Notes: generated by a model from the sequence alone, not told the origin. Numbered from the stretch's first letter, positions 7,960-16,886 are shown. The stretch: DNA of 64,000 nucleotides from Anaeromyxobacter dehalogenans 2CP-C (GCF_000013385.1 NC_007760.1:1551001-1615000); one strand, 5' to 3'. Numbers and translations are program-made.

Positions 7960-8745
7960 TCAGCGCAGCGAGGTCAGGCGCTGCAGCATCTGGTCGGCGG
8001 TCTGGACCACGCGCGAGTTGAGCTCGTAGGCGCGCTGGGTGGCGATCATGTCGATCATCTCCTCCACCGCCTTCACGTTGGCGCCCTCGAGGAAGCCCTG
8101 GGCGAGCGTGCCCGCGCCCTGCTCGCCGGGGCGGGCGTCCACCGCCTCGCCGCTGGCGGCGGTCTGCAGGAGCAGGTTCCCGCCGGCCGCCTCCAGGCCG
8201 CCCGGGTTCGGGAAGGTGCAGAGCTCGAGCCGGCCCAGCTCCTGCGGCGCCTCCCGCCCGGCGACCTGCGCGCGCACCGTGCCGTCGGCGTCCACCGTCA
8301 CGCGCGTGGTCTCGGGCGGGAAGGTGATCTCCGGGTCCACCACCTCGCCGCGCGCGGTGACCAGCCGGCCGGCCGCGTCCACCCGGAAGTTGCCGGCGCG
8401 CGTGTACGCGAGCGAGCCGTCCGGCCGCTGCACGCGGAAGAAGCCGTCGCCCTCGACGGCGAGGTCGAGCGCGTTGCCGGTGGTGAGCAGCTCGCCCTGG
8501 CCGAAGTTGCGGACGGTCGAGCCGGTGCGCACGCCCAGGCCCACCTGCAGCGGGGCCGGCGCGGTGCCGCCGCGCGGGTCGGGCGCCTCGGCGCCGCGGA
8601 CCGTCTCGGAGAGCAGGTCCTCGAACTCGGCCCGCTGCCGCTTGAAGCCGGTGGTGCCGGTGTTGGCGAGGTTGTTGGCGATGACGTCCATCCGGAGCTG
8701 CTGGGCTTCCATGCCGGTGGCGGCGGTGTAGAGCGAGCGGAGCAC
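7960..8745 (-). CDS. flgG: Distal rod protein FlgG
   Basis: Major distal rod subunit, 261 aa, the usual length. A GTG at 8745 starts the protein as (M)LRSLYTAATGMEAQQLRMD, preceded by AAAGGA. Family hallmarks are DVIANNLANTGTTGFKRQRA, GNALDLAVEGDGFF and the C-terminal VEEMIDMIATQRAYELNS. The reading frame continues upstream through flgF without a stop, which is only GC bias. It follows flgF by 11 bases. Confidence 0.96.
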   Translation of the reverse strand: MLRSLYTAATGMEAQQLRMDVIANNLANTGTTGFKRQRAEFEDLLSETVRGAEAPDPRGGTAPAPLQVGLGVRTGSTVRNFGQGELLTTGNALDLAVEGDGFFRVQRPDGSLAYTRAGNFRVDAAGRLVTARGEVVDPEITFPPETTRVTVDADGTVRAQVAGREAPQELGRLELCTFPNPGGLEAAGGNLLLQTAASGEAVDARPGEQGAGTLAQGFLEGANVKAVEEMIDMIATQRAYELNSRVVQTADQMLQRLTSLR

Positions 8746-8756
8746 GGGGGATCCTT

Positions 8757-9464
8757 TCACTTCACGCGCGCCACCTCGACGGCGCGCTGGTCGAGCTGCC
8801 GGTACGTCTGGATGGCCTGGAGCGAGGCCTCGTAGGCGCGCTGGGCCGCGACGAGCTGGATGGACGCCTCGAGGGCGCCCGCGTTGCCGAGCTCGAGCTC
8901 GCCGCTGCGCACCGCTCCCTCCGAAGGCAGCGCGCGCCCCCCGGCGCCGGGCGCGAGCAGCGACGGGCCGACGCGGTCCACCGGGCCGTCCAGCCGGGCC
9001 AGCCCGAGCGTCGCGACCTCCACGTCGCCGGCCCACACCCGCCCCGCCGCGTCCACCCGGGCGTCGAGGTCGGGCGGGAGGACGATGGGCTCGCCCTGCG
9101 CCGAGAGCAGCGGCCGGCCGTCAGAGACGAGACGCCGGTCGGCGTCCAGCGTCAGCCGGCCGTCGCGCGTGTAGGCGGTGGCGCCGCCGGCGGTGCGCAC
9201 CGCCAGGAACAGCCCGGCCTCGGGCACCACGTCGAGCGCGTTGCCGGTCCGCTGGGTCGGCCCGGGGCGCAGGTCCACGCCGCTGGCGACCGCGGCCGCG
9301 TAGCGCTTGTCCTGCGCGGCGCCCGGCGCGAGGAAGCTCTCGAACGCGGGGCGGGCGGCCTTGAAGCCCGGGGTCTGGGCGTTCGCGAGGTTGTCCGCCA
9401 CGGCGTCGAGCTGCTCCGCCCGGGCCACCGCGCCGCACATGCTCACGTAGATGCCATCCGCCAT
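8757..9464 (-). CDS. flgF: Proximal rod protein FlgF
   Basis: Rod subunit of the FlgE/F/G family, 235 aa. The start at 9464 gives MADGIYVSMCGAVARAEQLD followed by AVADNLANAQTPGFKAARP. It has GGGAGA upstream, whereas an in-frame ATG ten codons earlier lacks a site. The C-terminus QLVAAQRAYEASLQAIQTY is typical. It is the first gene of the flgF-to-fliD operon and lies 26 bases below a sigma-54-like element at 9490-9505. Confidence 0.92.
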   Translation of the reverse strand: MADGIYVSMCGAVARAEQLDAVADNLANAQTPGFKAARPAFESFLAPGAAQDKRYAAAVASGVDLRPGPTQRTGNALDVVPEAGLFLAVRTAGGATAYTRDGRLTLDADRRLVSDGRPLLSAQGEPIVLPPDLDARVDAAGRVWAGDVEVATLGLARLDGPVDRVGPSLLAPGAGGRALPSEGAVRSGELELGNAGALEASIQLVAAQRAYEASLQAIQTYRQLDQRAVEVARVK

Positions 9465-9489
9465 GTCCGCGTCTCCCGGCCCACCCCTT

Positions 9490-9505
9490 CGCAAGCGGCG
9501 CGCCA
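9490..9505 (-). promoter_or_regulatory. Sigma-54-like promoter for the flgF operon
   Basis: Read on the minus strand: TGGCGCGCCGCTTGCG, matching the -24/-12 consensus TGGCACG-N4-TTGC at all but one position, with GG-N10-GC spacing. Expected transcript start is about 15 bases before the flgF ATG. It is nearly identical to the element before fliL at 21140-21155. Confidence 0.65.
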
Positions 9506-9586
9506 GCGGCGGGCGCCAGGGATCCGTCGGCGGGGAGGGCGCGCCGCGTGCAGGTCGCGCCCGCGGAGAGAGGGAGGTGCGGGCGC

Positions 9587-10003
9587 ATGGCGAGGACCCG
9601 GCTGGACCGGCTGGTGAAGGTGCGCGAACGCTCCGAGGGCCGGGCGCGGGAGGAGCTGGCGCGCGCTCGCGGCGGCGTGGCGCGCGCGGCGGACCGGCTG
9701 GAGGCGACGCGCGCGGGCGCGCGGGCCGACGGGCGCGGCGCCGGGGCGGCCGGGCTGTGGGCGGTGGAGGAGATCGCGCACGCGCGGGCGCTCCGCTCGG
9801 TGGACGCGGCGGAGGCCGAGGTGGCGCAGGCGCTCCGGCGCGAGCGCGTCGCCCAGGCCGGCCTGGCGGCCGCGCGGAACGAGGCCGAGGCCGCCCGCCG
9901 CGCCCGCGAGCGCAAGCTCGCGGAGCAGCGGGCCGAGGACGATCGGAAGGAGCGTCGCGCGCTGGACGAGCTCGCGACGCTCGCGTTCAACCGGCGCGCC
10001 TGA
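9587..10003 (+). CDS. fliJ: FliJ-like coiled-coil export protein, relocated
   Basis: A 138-aa basic, almost entirely helical protein rich in A, R and E. The ATG at 9587 is preceded by GGGAGG and gives MARTRLDRLVKVRERSEGRA, close to FliJ N-termini (a leucine/arginine heptad after R-L-D). FliJ is the stalk-like coiled coil that stirs the FliI ATPase and delivers chaperones. It is normally encoded just after fliI; here that slot holds motE. Its 3' end overlaps the 3' end of the GNAT gene on the other strand by 17 bases. No other FliJ candidate is visible in the window, which supports the call. A generic coiled-coil protein remains possible. Confidence 0.62.
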   Translation: MARTRLDRLVKVRERSEGRAREELARARGGVARAADRLEATRAGARADGRGAGAAGLWAVEEIAHARALRSVDAAEAEVAQALRRERVAQAGLAAARNEAEAARRARERKLAEQRAEDDRKERRALDELATLAFNRRA

Positions 10004-10760
10004 GCGCCGGCGCGCGCGCCGCCGCGGCGGCGAGGGGCAGCTGCGCCACCAGCGGCCGGGGCCCGGCCCGGCGGGCGCGCAGCGCGGCGCGCCCCGGGTC
10101 GAGCAGCATCCACGGCGCCCGGGCCTCCTCCGGGCCGGCGGCGCCGCGGGCCAGCCGCACCACGGACTTCGAGAAGCCGTCCTTGCCGCGGGGCACCAGC
10201 GCGAGCGGCGCGTCGGAGGGGCGCATGCGCTCGAAGCCGAGCCGCTGGTACACGGCGAAGGCGCGGGGGTTCTCGGCCTGCAGCGTGACCCGCCCGCCCG
10301 CGCCGGCGCCGCGCGACAGCGCCACGGCGCGCTCGACCAGCGCGCTGCCCGCGCCGCGCACGGTGCGCGCGTCGGGCGGGTCGGCCGGGCCGAGCAGGTT
10401 CCAGGGCGCGGTGGCGAGCAGCTCCACGAACGCGGCGCCGGGGCACACGAACAGCGAGGTGATGGCCTGGATGCGGCCGCGGTGGACGGCGGCGTGCACG
10501 GTGCGCTGCTCGGTGAGGCCCTCGCCCTCCTCCTCGCCGGCCAGCACGCGGGCGAGCTCGCCGACGATGCGCAGCGAGTCCTCCAGGCGCGTCCGCGTCG
10601 CGGGGGTGACCCCGCGGGCCAGGAAGGCCTGGGCGGTGAGGATCCAGCCGCGCAGCTCGTCGGCGAGATCCGGGTCGTCGGGTTCGAGGGTGGTGAAGCG
10701 GAAGGTCGCCCGCCCCGTGGGACGGGCGCATCGTTCGTCTGGGTCGTCGTACGACGGCAT
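9987..10760 (-). CDS. GNAT-family acetyltransferase, unknown substrate
   Basis: A 257-aa protein with an acetyl-CoA binding motif A-like segment, RTVRGAGSALVERAVALSRG (R-G-x-G-x-A), and the following GNAT signature ENPRAFAVYQRLGFERM. About 110 residues precede the fold and a basic tail of roughly 55 residues follows it. It lies between the fliJ-like gene (convergent, 17-base overlap) and fliA. The substrate cannot be inferred: a link to motility is suggested only by location. A ribosome site (AGGAG) lies 12 bases upstream of the ATG, rather far. Confidence 0.7.
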   Translation of the reverse strand: MPSYDDPDERCARPTGRATFRFTTLEPDDPDLADELRGWILTAQAFLARGVTPATRTRLEDSLRIVGELARVLAGEEEGEGLTEQRTVHAAVHRGRIQAITSLFVCPGAAFVELLATAPWNLLGPADPPDARTVRGAGSALVERAVALSRGAGAGGRVTLQAENPRAFAVYQRLGFERMRPSDAPLALVPRGKDGFSKSVVRLARGAAGPEEARAPWMLLDPGRAALRARRAGPRPLVAQLPLAAAAARAPALRRAG

Positions 10761-10975
10761 GGCTCAGCGTGCTCCTGGCGGCGCCTTTCGCGCCCGCCTC
10801 GACCGCGTCCTCGCCTGCGGGGACATCCCGGAACGGCGGCGCGGTCGGGCCAGACGACAGCACCGGGCCCGGGGCCGGTAAAGGTTTCCGCGAACGGCCG
10901 CCCGTTCCGCGGGGTTCCGCCTGTCTTGGCTCCGATGTAGGCCCAAATCCGACCCCAAAACGTAGGCGAAGGTGG

Positions 10976-11674
10976 TCAAGCCTCCGACATGAGCGCGCGG
11001 AGCCTCTTCGCCGCCTCGGAGTGGAGCTGGCAGACGCGCGGCTCGGACACGCCCAGCACCTTCGCGATCTCGCGGTAGGTGAGCGCCTCGTCGTAGTAGA
11101 GCGCCAGCAGCACCTGCAGCCGCTCCGGCAGCGCCGCCACCGCGCGGGCCAGCGCGCCCCTTCGCTCGGCCGCCCCGAGCGCCTCGTCCGCGGGCACGGC
11201 CGGGGCGGGCGCGACGTCGTCCTCGACCGGCACCGGCGGCGACGCGAGCAGGAGCAGCTCCCCGACCTGCTCGGCCGGGAGCCCCGCCGCCTCGGCGATC
11301 TCGACCGGGTCCGGCTCGCGGCCGAGGGCCTGCTCCAGCCGCGCCCGGGCCGCGAGGACCCGGTCGGCGTCCGCGCGGAGGCGCCTCGGCAGGTGGTCCA
11401 TCCGCCGCAGCTCGTCCAGCATGGCGCCGCGCACCCGGTGCTCCGCGAACGTCTCGAAGCGGACGTCCTGGGACGCGTCGTAGCGCCGCGCCGCCTCGAG
11501 CAGGCCCATGGCGCCGGCGGACCAGAGATCGCCCGGCTCGACCGCGTGGCCGGTGCGGGCGGCGAGGCGCCGGGCGCAGCGGTCGAGCAGCGTCGCGTGC
11601 CGCCGGAGCAGGGCCTCGTCCGGCTCGGGGGCGGGCGGGCCGTAGCGGGCGACGGCGGCGTGTGCGGCGTGCAT
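10976..11674 (-). CDS. fliA: Flagellar sigma factor FliA (sigma-28)
   Basis: Sigma factor for late flagellar genes, 232 aa. Region 2: DLWSAGAMGLLEAARRYDAS, then VRFETFAEHRVRGAMLDELR. Region 3: LEQALGREPDPVEIAEAAGL. Region 4 helix-turn-helix: YYDEALTYREIAKVLGVSEP, then RVCQLHSEAAKRLRAL. The ATG at 11674 has GAGG six bases upstream; a GTG at 11686 overlapping the flhG stop is the alternative. It is the last gene of the fliL-to-fliA operon and the target of FlgM (4474-4776). Confidence 0.95.
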   Translation of the reverse strand: MHAAHAAVARYGPPAPEPDEALLRRHATLLDRCARRLAARTGHAVEPGDLWSAGAMGLLEAARRYDASQDVRFETFAEHRVRGAMLDELRRMDHLPRRLRADADRVLAARARLEQALGREPDPVEIAEAAGLPAEQVGELLLLASPPVPVEDDVAPAPAVPADEALGAAERRGALARAVAALPERLQVLLALYYDEALTYREIAKVLGVSEPRVCQLHSEAAKRLRALMSEA

Positions 11675-11682
11675 GGCGGGCC

Positions 11683-12573
11683 TCACGCGGCGGGCTGCCG
11701 CTCGCGCAGGAGCTGCTGCCAGAACAGCTTCACGCCGCCGGGCAGGGAGGAAGGGGGCGGCGCGGCCAGGATCGCGTCGCAGAGCCCCTGGAGCGCGCGG
11801 CTGGCGGGGGCGCGCGGGTAGAGCTCGACCAGCGGCTGCTGCACGCGCCCGGCGCGGGGCAGGTCCTCGTCGCGCGGGATGGCGCCCAGGTAGGCGAGGC
11901 GCGCGTCGAGGAACCTGCCGGTCACCTGCGTCAGCCGGCGGAACACGTCGCGCCCCTGGAAGTCGGCCGCCTGGTTCGCGACCACCCCGAACCGCGTCAC
12001 GCCCGCCTGCTGCGACAGGACCTTCACGGTGGCGTAGGCGTCGGAGAGCGAGGTGGGCTCGGGCGAGACCACCAGCAGCGCCTCCTGCGCCGCGCCGGCG
12101 AAGAACAGCACGTTGTCCCCGATGCCCGCGCCGCAGTCCACCAGCACGAGGTCGAAGCGCCGGTCGAGCGCCTCGAACGCCGAGACGAGCGTGAGCTTCT
12201 GCGCGTGGGTGAGCCGCGTGAGCGACTGGATGCCGCTCGACGCGCCCAGCACGCGCACGCCGCGCGGCCCCTGGGTCAGCACCTGCTCGGCGCTGGCCGC
12301 GCCCTCGAGCAGGTGGCCGAGGTGGTGGGTCGGGCAGATGCCCAGCACGATGTCGGCGTTGGCGAGGCCCAGGTCCGCGTCCACCAGCAGGACGCGGCGC
12401 CCGGCGCGGGCGGCGAGCACCGCCAGGTTGGCGGAGATGTGCGTCTTGCCGACGCCGCCCTTCCCGCTGGTCACGGCGATCACGCGCAGCGGCGGGGCGG
12501 CGTCGCGCGGGGCGATGCGATCGCGCAGGCCCTGGGCCTGGTCGGCGGCGTCGCGCTCACGGGGGTCGGTCAC
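11683..12573 (-). CDS. flhG: MinD-like ATPase FlhG (flagellar number regulator)
   Basis: ParA/MinD-type ATPase that limits flagellar number and antagonises FlhF, 296 aa. The deviant Walker A motif is SGKGGVGKTHISANLAVLAA, followed by VLLVDADLGLANADIVLG (switch region with the usual MinD family Asp) and DLVLVDCGAGI (Walker B). The GTG start overlaps the flhF stop codon as GTGA and is preceded by GGAAAGGA. The pair flhF-flhG before fliA is the arrangement of polar flagellates. In some species FlhG also interacts with a FleQ-type sigma-54 activator, and there is one at 54437-55705. Confidence 0.95.
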   Translation of the reverse strand: MTDPRERDAADQAQGLRDRIAPRDAAPPLRVIAVTSGKGGVGKTHISANLAVLAARAGRRVLLVDADLGLANADIVLGICPTHHLGHLLEGAASAEQVLTQGPRGVRVLGASSGIQSLTRLTHAQKLTLVSAFEALDRRFDLVLVDCGAGIGDNVLFFAGAAQEALLVVSPEPTSLSDAYATVKVLSQQAGVTRFGVVANQAADFQGRDVFRRLTQVTGRFLDARLAYLGAIPRDEDLPRAGRVQQPLVELYPRAPASRALQGLCDAILAAPPPSSLPGGVKLFWQQLLRERQPAA

Positions 12574-13706
12574 GGGGCATCCTTTCCGGCGACGAGGTCC
12601 ACCAGCTCCGCGCCGCCGAGCGCGTGCACGTCCTCGGGGACGCGCTGGCCGTCGGTCACGCAGGCGATGGGGCGGCACACCCGCACCGCGGCGGAGAGCA
12701 CGCTGCCCGGCCCGGCCGCCTCGTCGAGCTTGGTCAGCACCAGGCGGTCGGGGGCGAGCGCGCGGTAGCGATCGGCCACCGCCGCGAGCTCCAGCGCGCC
12801 GGTCGCCGCCGAGACGGTGAGGTGGAGCTGGACGCGGGGGATGGAGCGGACCAGCGCCGCCTGGCGCTCCACGTCCTCCACCGACGCGTGGCCGGCGGTG
12901 TCCACGAGGACGAGATCCACGTCGGACAGCCGCTCCAGGGCGCGCCCGAGCTCGCCGCGGTCGCGCGCCACCAGCACCGGGACCTCCATGATCCCGGCGT
13001 AGCGGGTGAGCTGCTCGGCGCCGCCGAGGCGGTAGGTGTCCACCGTCACGAAGGCGACGCGCTTGCGCGTCTCGAGCAGCGCGCGCGCCGCGACCTTGGC
13101 GAGCGTGGTGGTCTTGCCCACGCCGGTGGGGCCGACGGCGGCGATGACGCGGCGGCCGTCGTGGAGCCACGGGGCGCGGCACGGCACCAGCCGCTCGCCC
13201 AGGAGGTCCTTCACCGCGCGCCAGGCGCGCGCCGGCTCGGCGCCGCCCAGCTCCAGCGCGGAGCGGACCAGCCCCTCGGCCAGCGACGGCTCCATCCCGC
13301 GGGCCACCAGCCGCGCGTAGGCGTCGGCCCCGGCCGGCGGGAGCTGCAGCTCGCGCCCGGCGCGGGCCTCCAGCGTCACGGCGGCGAGCGCGCGGCGCGT
13401 CTCCTCGACCGAGCGGCGCAGCCGGCGCAGCTCGTCCTGCAGCGGGTCGTCGGGCGGGCGCGCCGGCGCGGGCGGCGCGGCGGGCAGGGGCGGGGGGCGC
13501 GGCGGGGCCGCGGCGGGGCGGCGCGCGGGCGCGGCGGGTCCGGCGGGCTCCAGCGCGGCGGTGATCTCCACCTCGGCGCGGCGGAACAGGCCCCCGTCCA
13601 CGGTGCGGGTGGCGAGGATGACGGCCTCCGGGCCGAGCGCGGCCTTCACCGCGGCGAGCGCGGACGCGGAATCGGGGGCGCGGAACGTTCGGACGGTGGG
13701 CGTCAT
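12570..13706 (-). CDS. flhF: SRP-like GTPase FlhF (flagellar placement)
   Basis: Third SRP-type GTPase, which sets polar flagellar placement, 378 aa. A diverged N-terminal B domain (TPTVRTFRAPDSASALAAVK) is followed by a Pro/Ala linker and an N domain. The G domain shows GPTGVGKTTTLAKVAARA, VAFVTVDTYRLGGAEQL, VDLVLVDTAGH and TKLDEAAGPGSVLSAAV. The ATG at 13706 is preferred because AGGAG precedes it; an earlier in-frame Met (13736) has none. A sigma-54-like element overlaps the end of flhA 25 bases upstream. Confidence 0.95.
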   Translation of the reverse strand: MTPTVRTFRAPDSASALAAVKAALGPEAVILATRTVDGGLFRRAEVEITAALEPAGPAAPARRPAAAPPRPPPLPAAPPAPARPPDDPLQDELRRLRRSVEETRRALAAVTLEARAGRELQLPPAGADAYARLVARGMEPSLAEGLVRSALELGGAEPARAWRAVKDLLGERLVPCRAPWLHDGRRVIAAVGPTGVGKTTTLAKVAARALLETRKRVAFVTVDTYRLGGAEQLTRYAGIMEVPVLVARDRGELGRALERLSDVDLVLVDTAGHASVEDVERQAALVRSIPRVQLHLTVSAATGALELAAVADRYRALAPDRLVLTKLDEAAGPGSVLSAAVRVCRPIACVTDGQRVPEDVHALGGAELVDLVAGKDAP

Positions 13707-13731
13707 CGGCGTGGCTCCTGGCCCGGGGTTT

Positions 13732-13747
13732 TGCAACCGTCAGGCCG
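13732..13747 (-). promoter_or_regulatory. Possible internal sigma-54-like promoter before flhF
   Basis: Minus-strand CGGCCTGACGGTTGCA: the -12 half (TTGCA) is perfect, the -24 half (GGCCTG) is weak, and GG-N10-GC spacing holds. Its last ten bases are identical to those of the element at 54390-54405. It overlaps the flhA stop codon. The expected start leaves a leader of about 15 bases holding the flhF ribosome site. Confidence 0.3.
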
Positions 13748-15818
13748 CGAGCTGCGGCTGCGCCTGCACCGTGCCGGCCGGCTCCACGGTGGTGCCCGGC
13801 ACCAGCTCGCGAGCGGCCAGCACCTGGACGTCGGGCACGAAGCGGCTGGCGAAGTCGAACAGCGGCCGGCGCAGGTCCGGTGGCGCCAGGAGCACGACGG
13901 GGTGCCCGGCGCCGGTCAGGCGCGTGGCGCCCGCCTCCAGGGACGCGACCAGGCGCCGCGCGGTCTCGACGTCGGGCGCGAGGGCCGCCTCGCCGTCGGA
14001 GGCGCCCAGGGTGGCCCGGAGCGTCTCCTCGGTGCTGCGGTCGAGGGTGAGCGCGCGCACCACCCCGTCGGCGCCCGTGGCGCGGGCGGTGAGCTGCCGC
14101 GAGAGCCGGCGGCGCGCGGCCTCCACCAGCCAGGCCGCCTCCTTCGAGCGCGGGGCCGCGTCGGCCACCGCCTCCAGCACCGTGCGCAGGTCGCGCACCG
14201 ACACGCCCTCGCGCAGCAGCCCCCGGACCACCCGCACCAGCTCGCCCAGCGAGATCGCGCCCGGGACCACGTCCTCCACCAGCTTGGGCGCGTCGCGGCC
14301 CAGCATCCCGAGCAGCTCCTGCACCTCCTGGCGGCCCACGATCTCGTGGGCGTTGCGGCGCAGCAGCTCGGACAGGTGCGTGGTGATCACCGAGGCGGCG
14401 TCCACCAGCGTGAGCCCGAGCGCCTCGGCGCGCGGGCGGTCGGCCGGGCTGATCCACACCGCGCGCAGGCCGAACGCCGGGTCCACGCCCGGCACGCCCT
14501 CCACCGCCGGGTCGCCGCCGTTCGGGTCGAGCGCCATGAGCCGCTCGGGGTGGGCGAGGCCGCGGCCGAGCTCGACGCCGCGCAGCAGCACGCGGTACTG
14601 GCCGGGCTCGAGGCGGAGGTCGTCGCGCAGGTGCACCGGGGGGAGCACGATGCCGAGGTCGGTGGCGAGCTGGCGCCGGAGCGCGGTGACGCGCCCGGGC
14701 AGCTCGCCGCCCTTCTCGAGGTCGATGAGCGGCACCAGCCCGTAGCCGACGCCGAGCTCCAGCGCGTCCAGCGCCAGCAGGTCCTGGATCCGCTCCGGGC
14801 CCTGCGCCTCCGCGGCGGGGCGCGGCGCGCGGGCGGCGGCCTCCTGCCGGCGGGCGGCCCGCCGCGCCGCGAGCAGCAGCGCCCCGGCCACCCCGCCGAA
14901 CGCGGCCAGCGGCATGCCCGGCAGCAGCCCCAGCGCCAGCAGCACGCCCGCGGCGGTGCGGAGCACCGGGGGCCGGCCCAGCATCTGGGTCGCCACCTGC
15001 GTGCCGAGGTCGCTCCCGGCGGCCCGGGTCACCACCAGGCCGGCGGCGGTGGAGACGAGCAGGGCCGGCATCTGCGACACCAGCCCGTCGCCGACGGTGA
15101 GCAGGGTGTAGGTCTCCGCGGCGGCGGAGAGCGAGAGGTGGTCGCGCACCAGCCCGGTGAGCAGGCCGCCCACGATGTTGACCGCGGTGATGGCGAGGCC
15201 GGCCACCGCGTCGCCGCGCACGAACTTGGAGGCGCCGTCCATCGCGCCGAAGAACTCGGTCTCGCGCTCCAGCGCCTGCCGCCGCGCGCGCGCCTCGCGG
15301 TCGTCCACCAGGCCGGCGGCCAGGTCGGCGTCGATCGCCATCTGCTTGCCGGGGAGGGCGTCCAGGGTGAAGCGCGCCGCCACCTCCGAGACGCGGTTCG
15401 AGCCCTTCGTGATCACCGTGAAGTTCACGATGAGCAGGATGAGGAACACCACCAGGCCGACCACCAGGCTGCCGCCGACCGCGAACCGCCCGAACGTCTC
15501 GATGAGGTGGCCGGCCGCGCCGGCCCCGTTGCCGCCGTCGGTGAGGATGAGCCGGGTGGTGGCGACGTTCAGCGCCAGGCGGAACAGCGTGACGAGCAGC
15601 AGGAGCGAGGGGAAGACCGAGAAGTCCACCGCGCGATCGAGGCCGAGCGCGACGAGCAGCATCAGCACCGAGAGCCCGATGGAGAGCGCCAGGGCGACGT
15701 CCAGCGCCGGCGCGGGGAGCGGCACGATCAGGATGGCGAGGATGCCGAGCACCCCGACCGCCACCGCCAGCTCCGCCCGGCCGCCGGCGGGCGGCCCCGA
15801 GATCGACGTCGAGCTCAC
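13740..15818 (-). CDS. flhA: Flagellar export gate protein FlhA
   Basis: Major export-gate membrane protein, 692 aa. The N-terminal half has about eight membrane segments and carries the conserved cytoplasmic FHIPEP-type loop (PGKQMAIDADLAAGLVDD). The C-terminal half is the soluble platform that docks chaperone-substrate complexes. Translation begins with GTG at 15818, overlapping the flhB stop codon (GTGA). The reading frame continues open upstream, but that stretch is antisense-like sequence within flhB. Order fliP-fliQ-fliR-flhB-flhA is standard. Confidence 0.97.
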   Translation of the reverse strand: MSSTSISGPPAGGRAELAVAVGVLGILAILIVPLPAPALDVALALSIGLSVLMLLVALGLDRAVDFSVFPSLLLLVTLFRLALNVATTRLILTDGGNGAGAAGHLIETFGRFAVGGSLVVGLVVFLILLIVNFTVITKGSNRVSEVAARFTLDALPGKQMAIDADLAAGLVDDREARARRQALERETEFFGAMDGASKFVRGDAVAGLAITAVNIVGGLLTGLVRDHLSLSAAAETYTLLTVGDGLVSQMPALLVSTAAGLVVTRAAGSDLGTQVATQMLGRPPVLRTAAGVLLALGLLPGMPLAAFGGVAGALLLAARRAARRQEAAARAPRPAAEAQGPERIQDLLALDALELGVGYGLVPLIDLEKGGELPGRVTALRRQLATDLGIVLPPVHLRDDLRLEPGQYRVLLRGVELGRGLAHPERLMALDPNGGDPAVEGVPGVDPAFGLRAVWISPADRPRAEALGLTLVDAASVITTHLSELLRRNAHEIVGRQEVQELLGMLGRDAPKLVEDVVPGAISLGELVRVVRGLLREGVSVRDLRTVLEAVADAAPRSKEAAWLVEAARRRLSRQLTARATGADGVVRALTLDRSTEETLRATLGASDGEAALAPDVETARRLVASLEAGATRLTGAGHPVVLLAPPDLRRPLFDFASRFVPDVQVLAARELVPGTTVEPAGTVQAQPQLAA

Positions 15819-16882
15819 GCGCGCGCCCCTCCGTCGCGGCGGCCGGCCGCGCGGTACACGAACGCGAGCACGGCGGCCACGGCCTTGTAGGTCTGGGCCG
15901 GGATCTCCCGGCCCACCTTCACCTTGCGGTACAGCAGCCGGGCGAGCGGCACGTCCTGCACCACCGGCACGCCGTGCTCGCGCGCCAGCGCCCGCATCTG
16001 GCGGGCCAGCTCGCCCTTGCCCTTGGCGGTCACCCGCGGCGCGCGCCCCTCGTCGCGCCGGTAGCGGAGGGCGACCGCCACGTGGGTCGGGTTCACCACC
16101 AGCGCGTCCGCGCGCGGCACCTCCAGGCGCGCCTGGTTGCGGAGCAGCTCGCGGTGGCGGCGCCGGCGCCGGCCGCGGACGAGCGGATCGCCCTCGTCCT
16201 CCTTCACCTCCCGCTTCGCCTCGTCCTTCGTCATCCGGTGCTTGCGCGCGAAGCGCCACCGGGCCAGCCCCAGCTCGGCCAGCGCGAGCGCGGCGGCGGC
16301 GAGGAGCACCGGGAGCGCCACGCGGGCGACCAGCGAGAAGACCAGGGCGAGCTGCTCGCCGGGCGCGGCGCCGAGCAGCGCCGGGAGCCGGGCCACCCCG
16401 TCGCGGGCGGCGCTCCAGGCGGCCGCGCCGATCGCCCCGACCTTGGCGAGCGCCAGGGCCAGGTCGAGGAGGAAGTCGCGGGAGAGCGGGCGCAGCAGCC
16501 GGCCGGGCTGGAGCAGGCGCGAGGGATCGGGGGCGGCCAGCCGGGGCCAGCACCCGCCGCGCGTCTGCGCGAGGGTGGCGGCGGCGCCGGCGAGCGCCGC
16601 CGCCGCGCACACCGACAGCGCAGCCGCCGCCGGCCGCGCCGCCAGCGCGGGCAGCGTGGCGAACGGCGCCCGGTCCACCGAGCCGGCGGCGTGGCGCATC
16701 AGCTCGGCCAGCCCGCCGCCCAGCCCGCGCGCCTGCGCCACCAGCGTGAGCGCCGCGCCGGCCAGCCCGGCCGCCAGCGCGGCGTCGTGGCCGAGCGGCA
16801 CCTGGCCCTCGTCGCGGGCCCGGGCCAGGCGCTGCGCGCTGGCCGGCTCGGTGCGGTTCTCCTGGTCCTCGGCGTCGGCCAC
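15815..16882 (-). CDS. flhB: Export switch protein FlhB
   Basis: Substrate-specificity switch of the export apparatus, 355 aa. It has four hydrophobic segments in the first 210 residues, the basic linker (RKHRMTKDEAKREVKEDEGD), and the self-cleavage motif NPTH in DALVVNPTHVAVALRYRR. The C-terminal block VPVVQDVPLARLLYRKVKVG is typical. GTG start with GGGAGG upstream. FliK (45354-46598) would trigger its switch from hook to filament export. Confidence 0.97.
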   Translation of the reverse strand: MADAEDQENRTEPASAQRLARARDEGQVPLGHDAALAAGLAGAALTLVAQARGLGGGLAELMRHAAGSVDRAPFATLPALAARPAAAALSVCAAAALAGAAATLAQTRGGCWPRLAAPDPSRLLQPGRLLRPLSRDFLLDLALALAKVGAIGAAAWSAARDGVARLPALLGAAPGEQLALVFSLVARVALPVLLAAAALALAELGLARWRFARKHRMTKDEAKREVKEDEGDPLVRGRRRRRHRELLRNQARLEVPRADALVVNPTHVAVALRYRRDEGRAPRVTAKGKGELARQMRALAREHGVPVVQDVPLARLLYRKVKVGREIPAQTYKAVAAVLAFVYRAAGRRDGGARA

Positions 16883-16886
16883 CGCG

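Noticed and set aside
10764-10979. 71-codon frame starting with TTG between fliA and the GNAT gene
   Set aside because: No ribosome site, TTG start and Arg-rich composition without motif. The region is better viewed as non-coding (215 bases), with no clear terminator or promoter identified.
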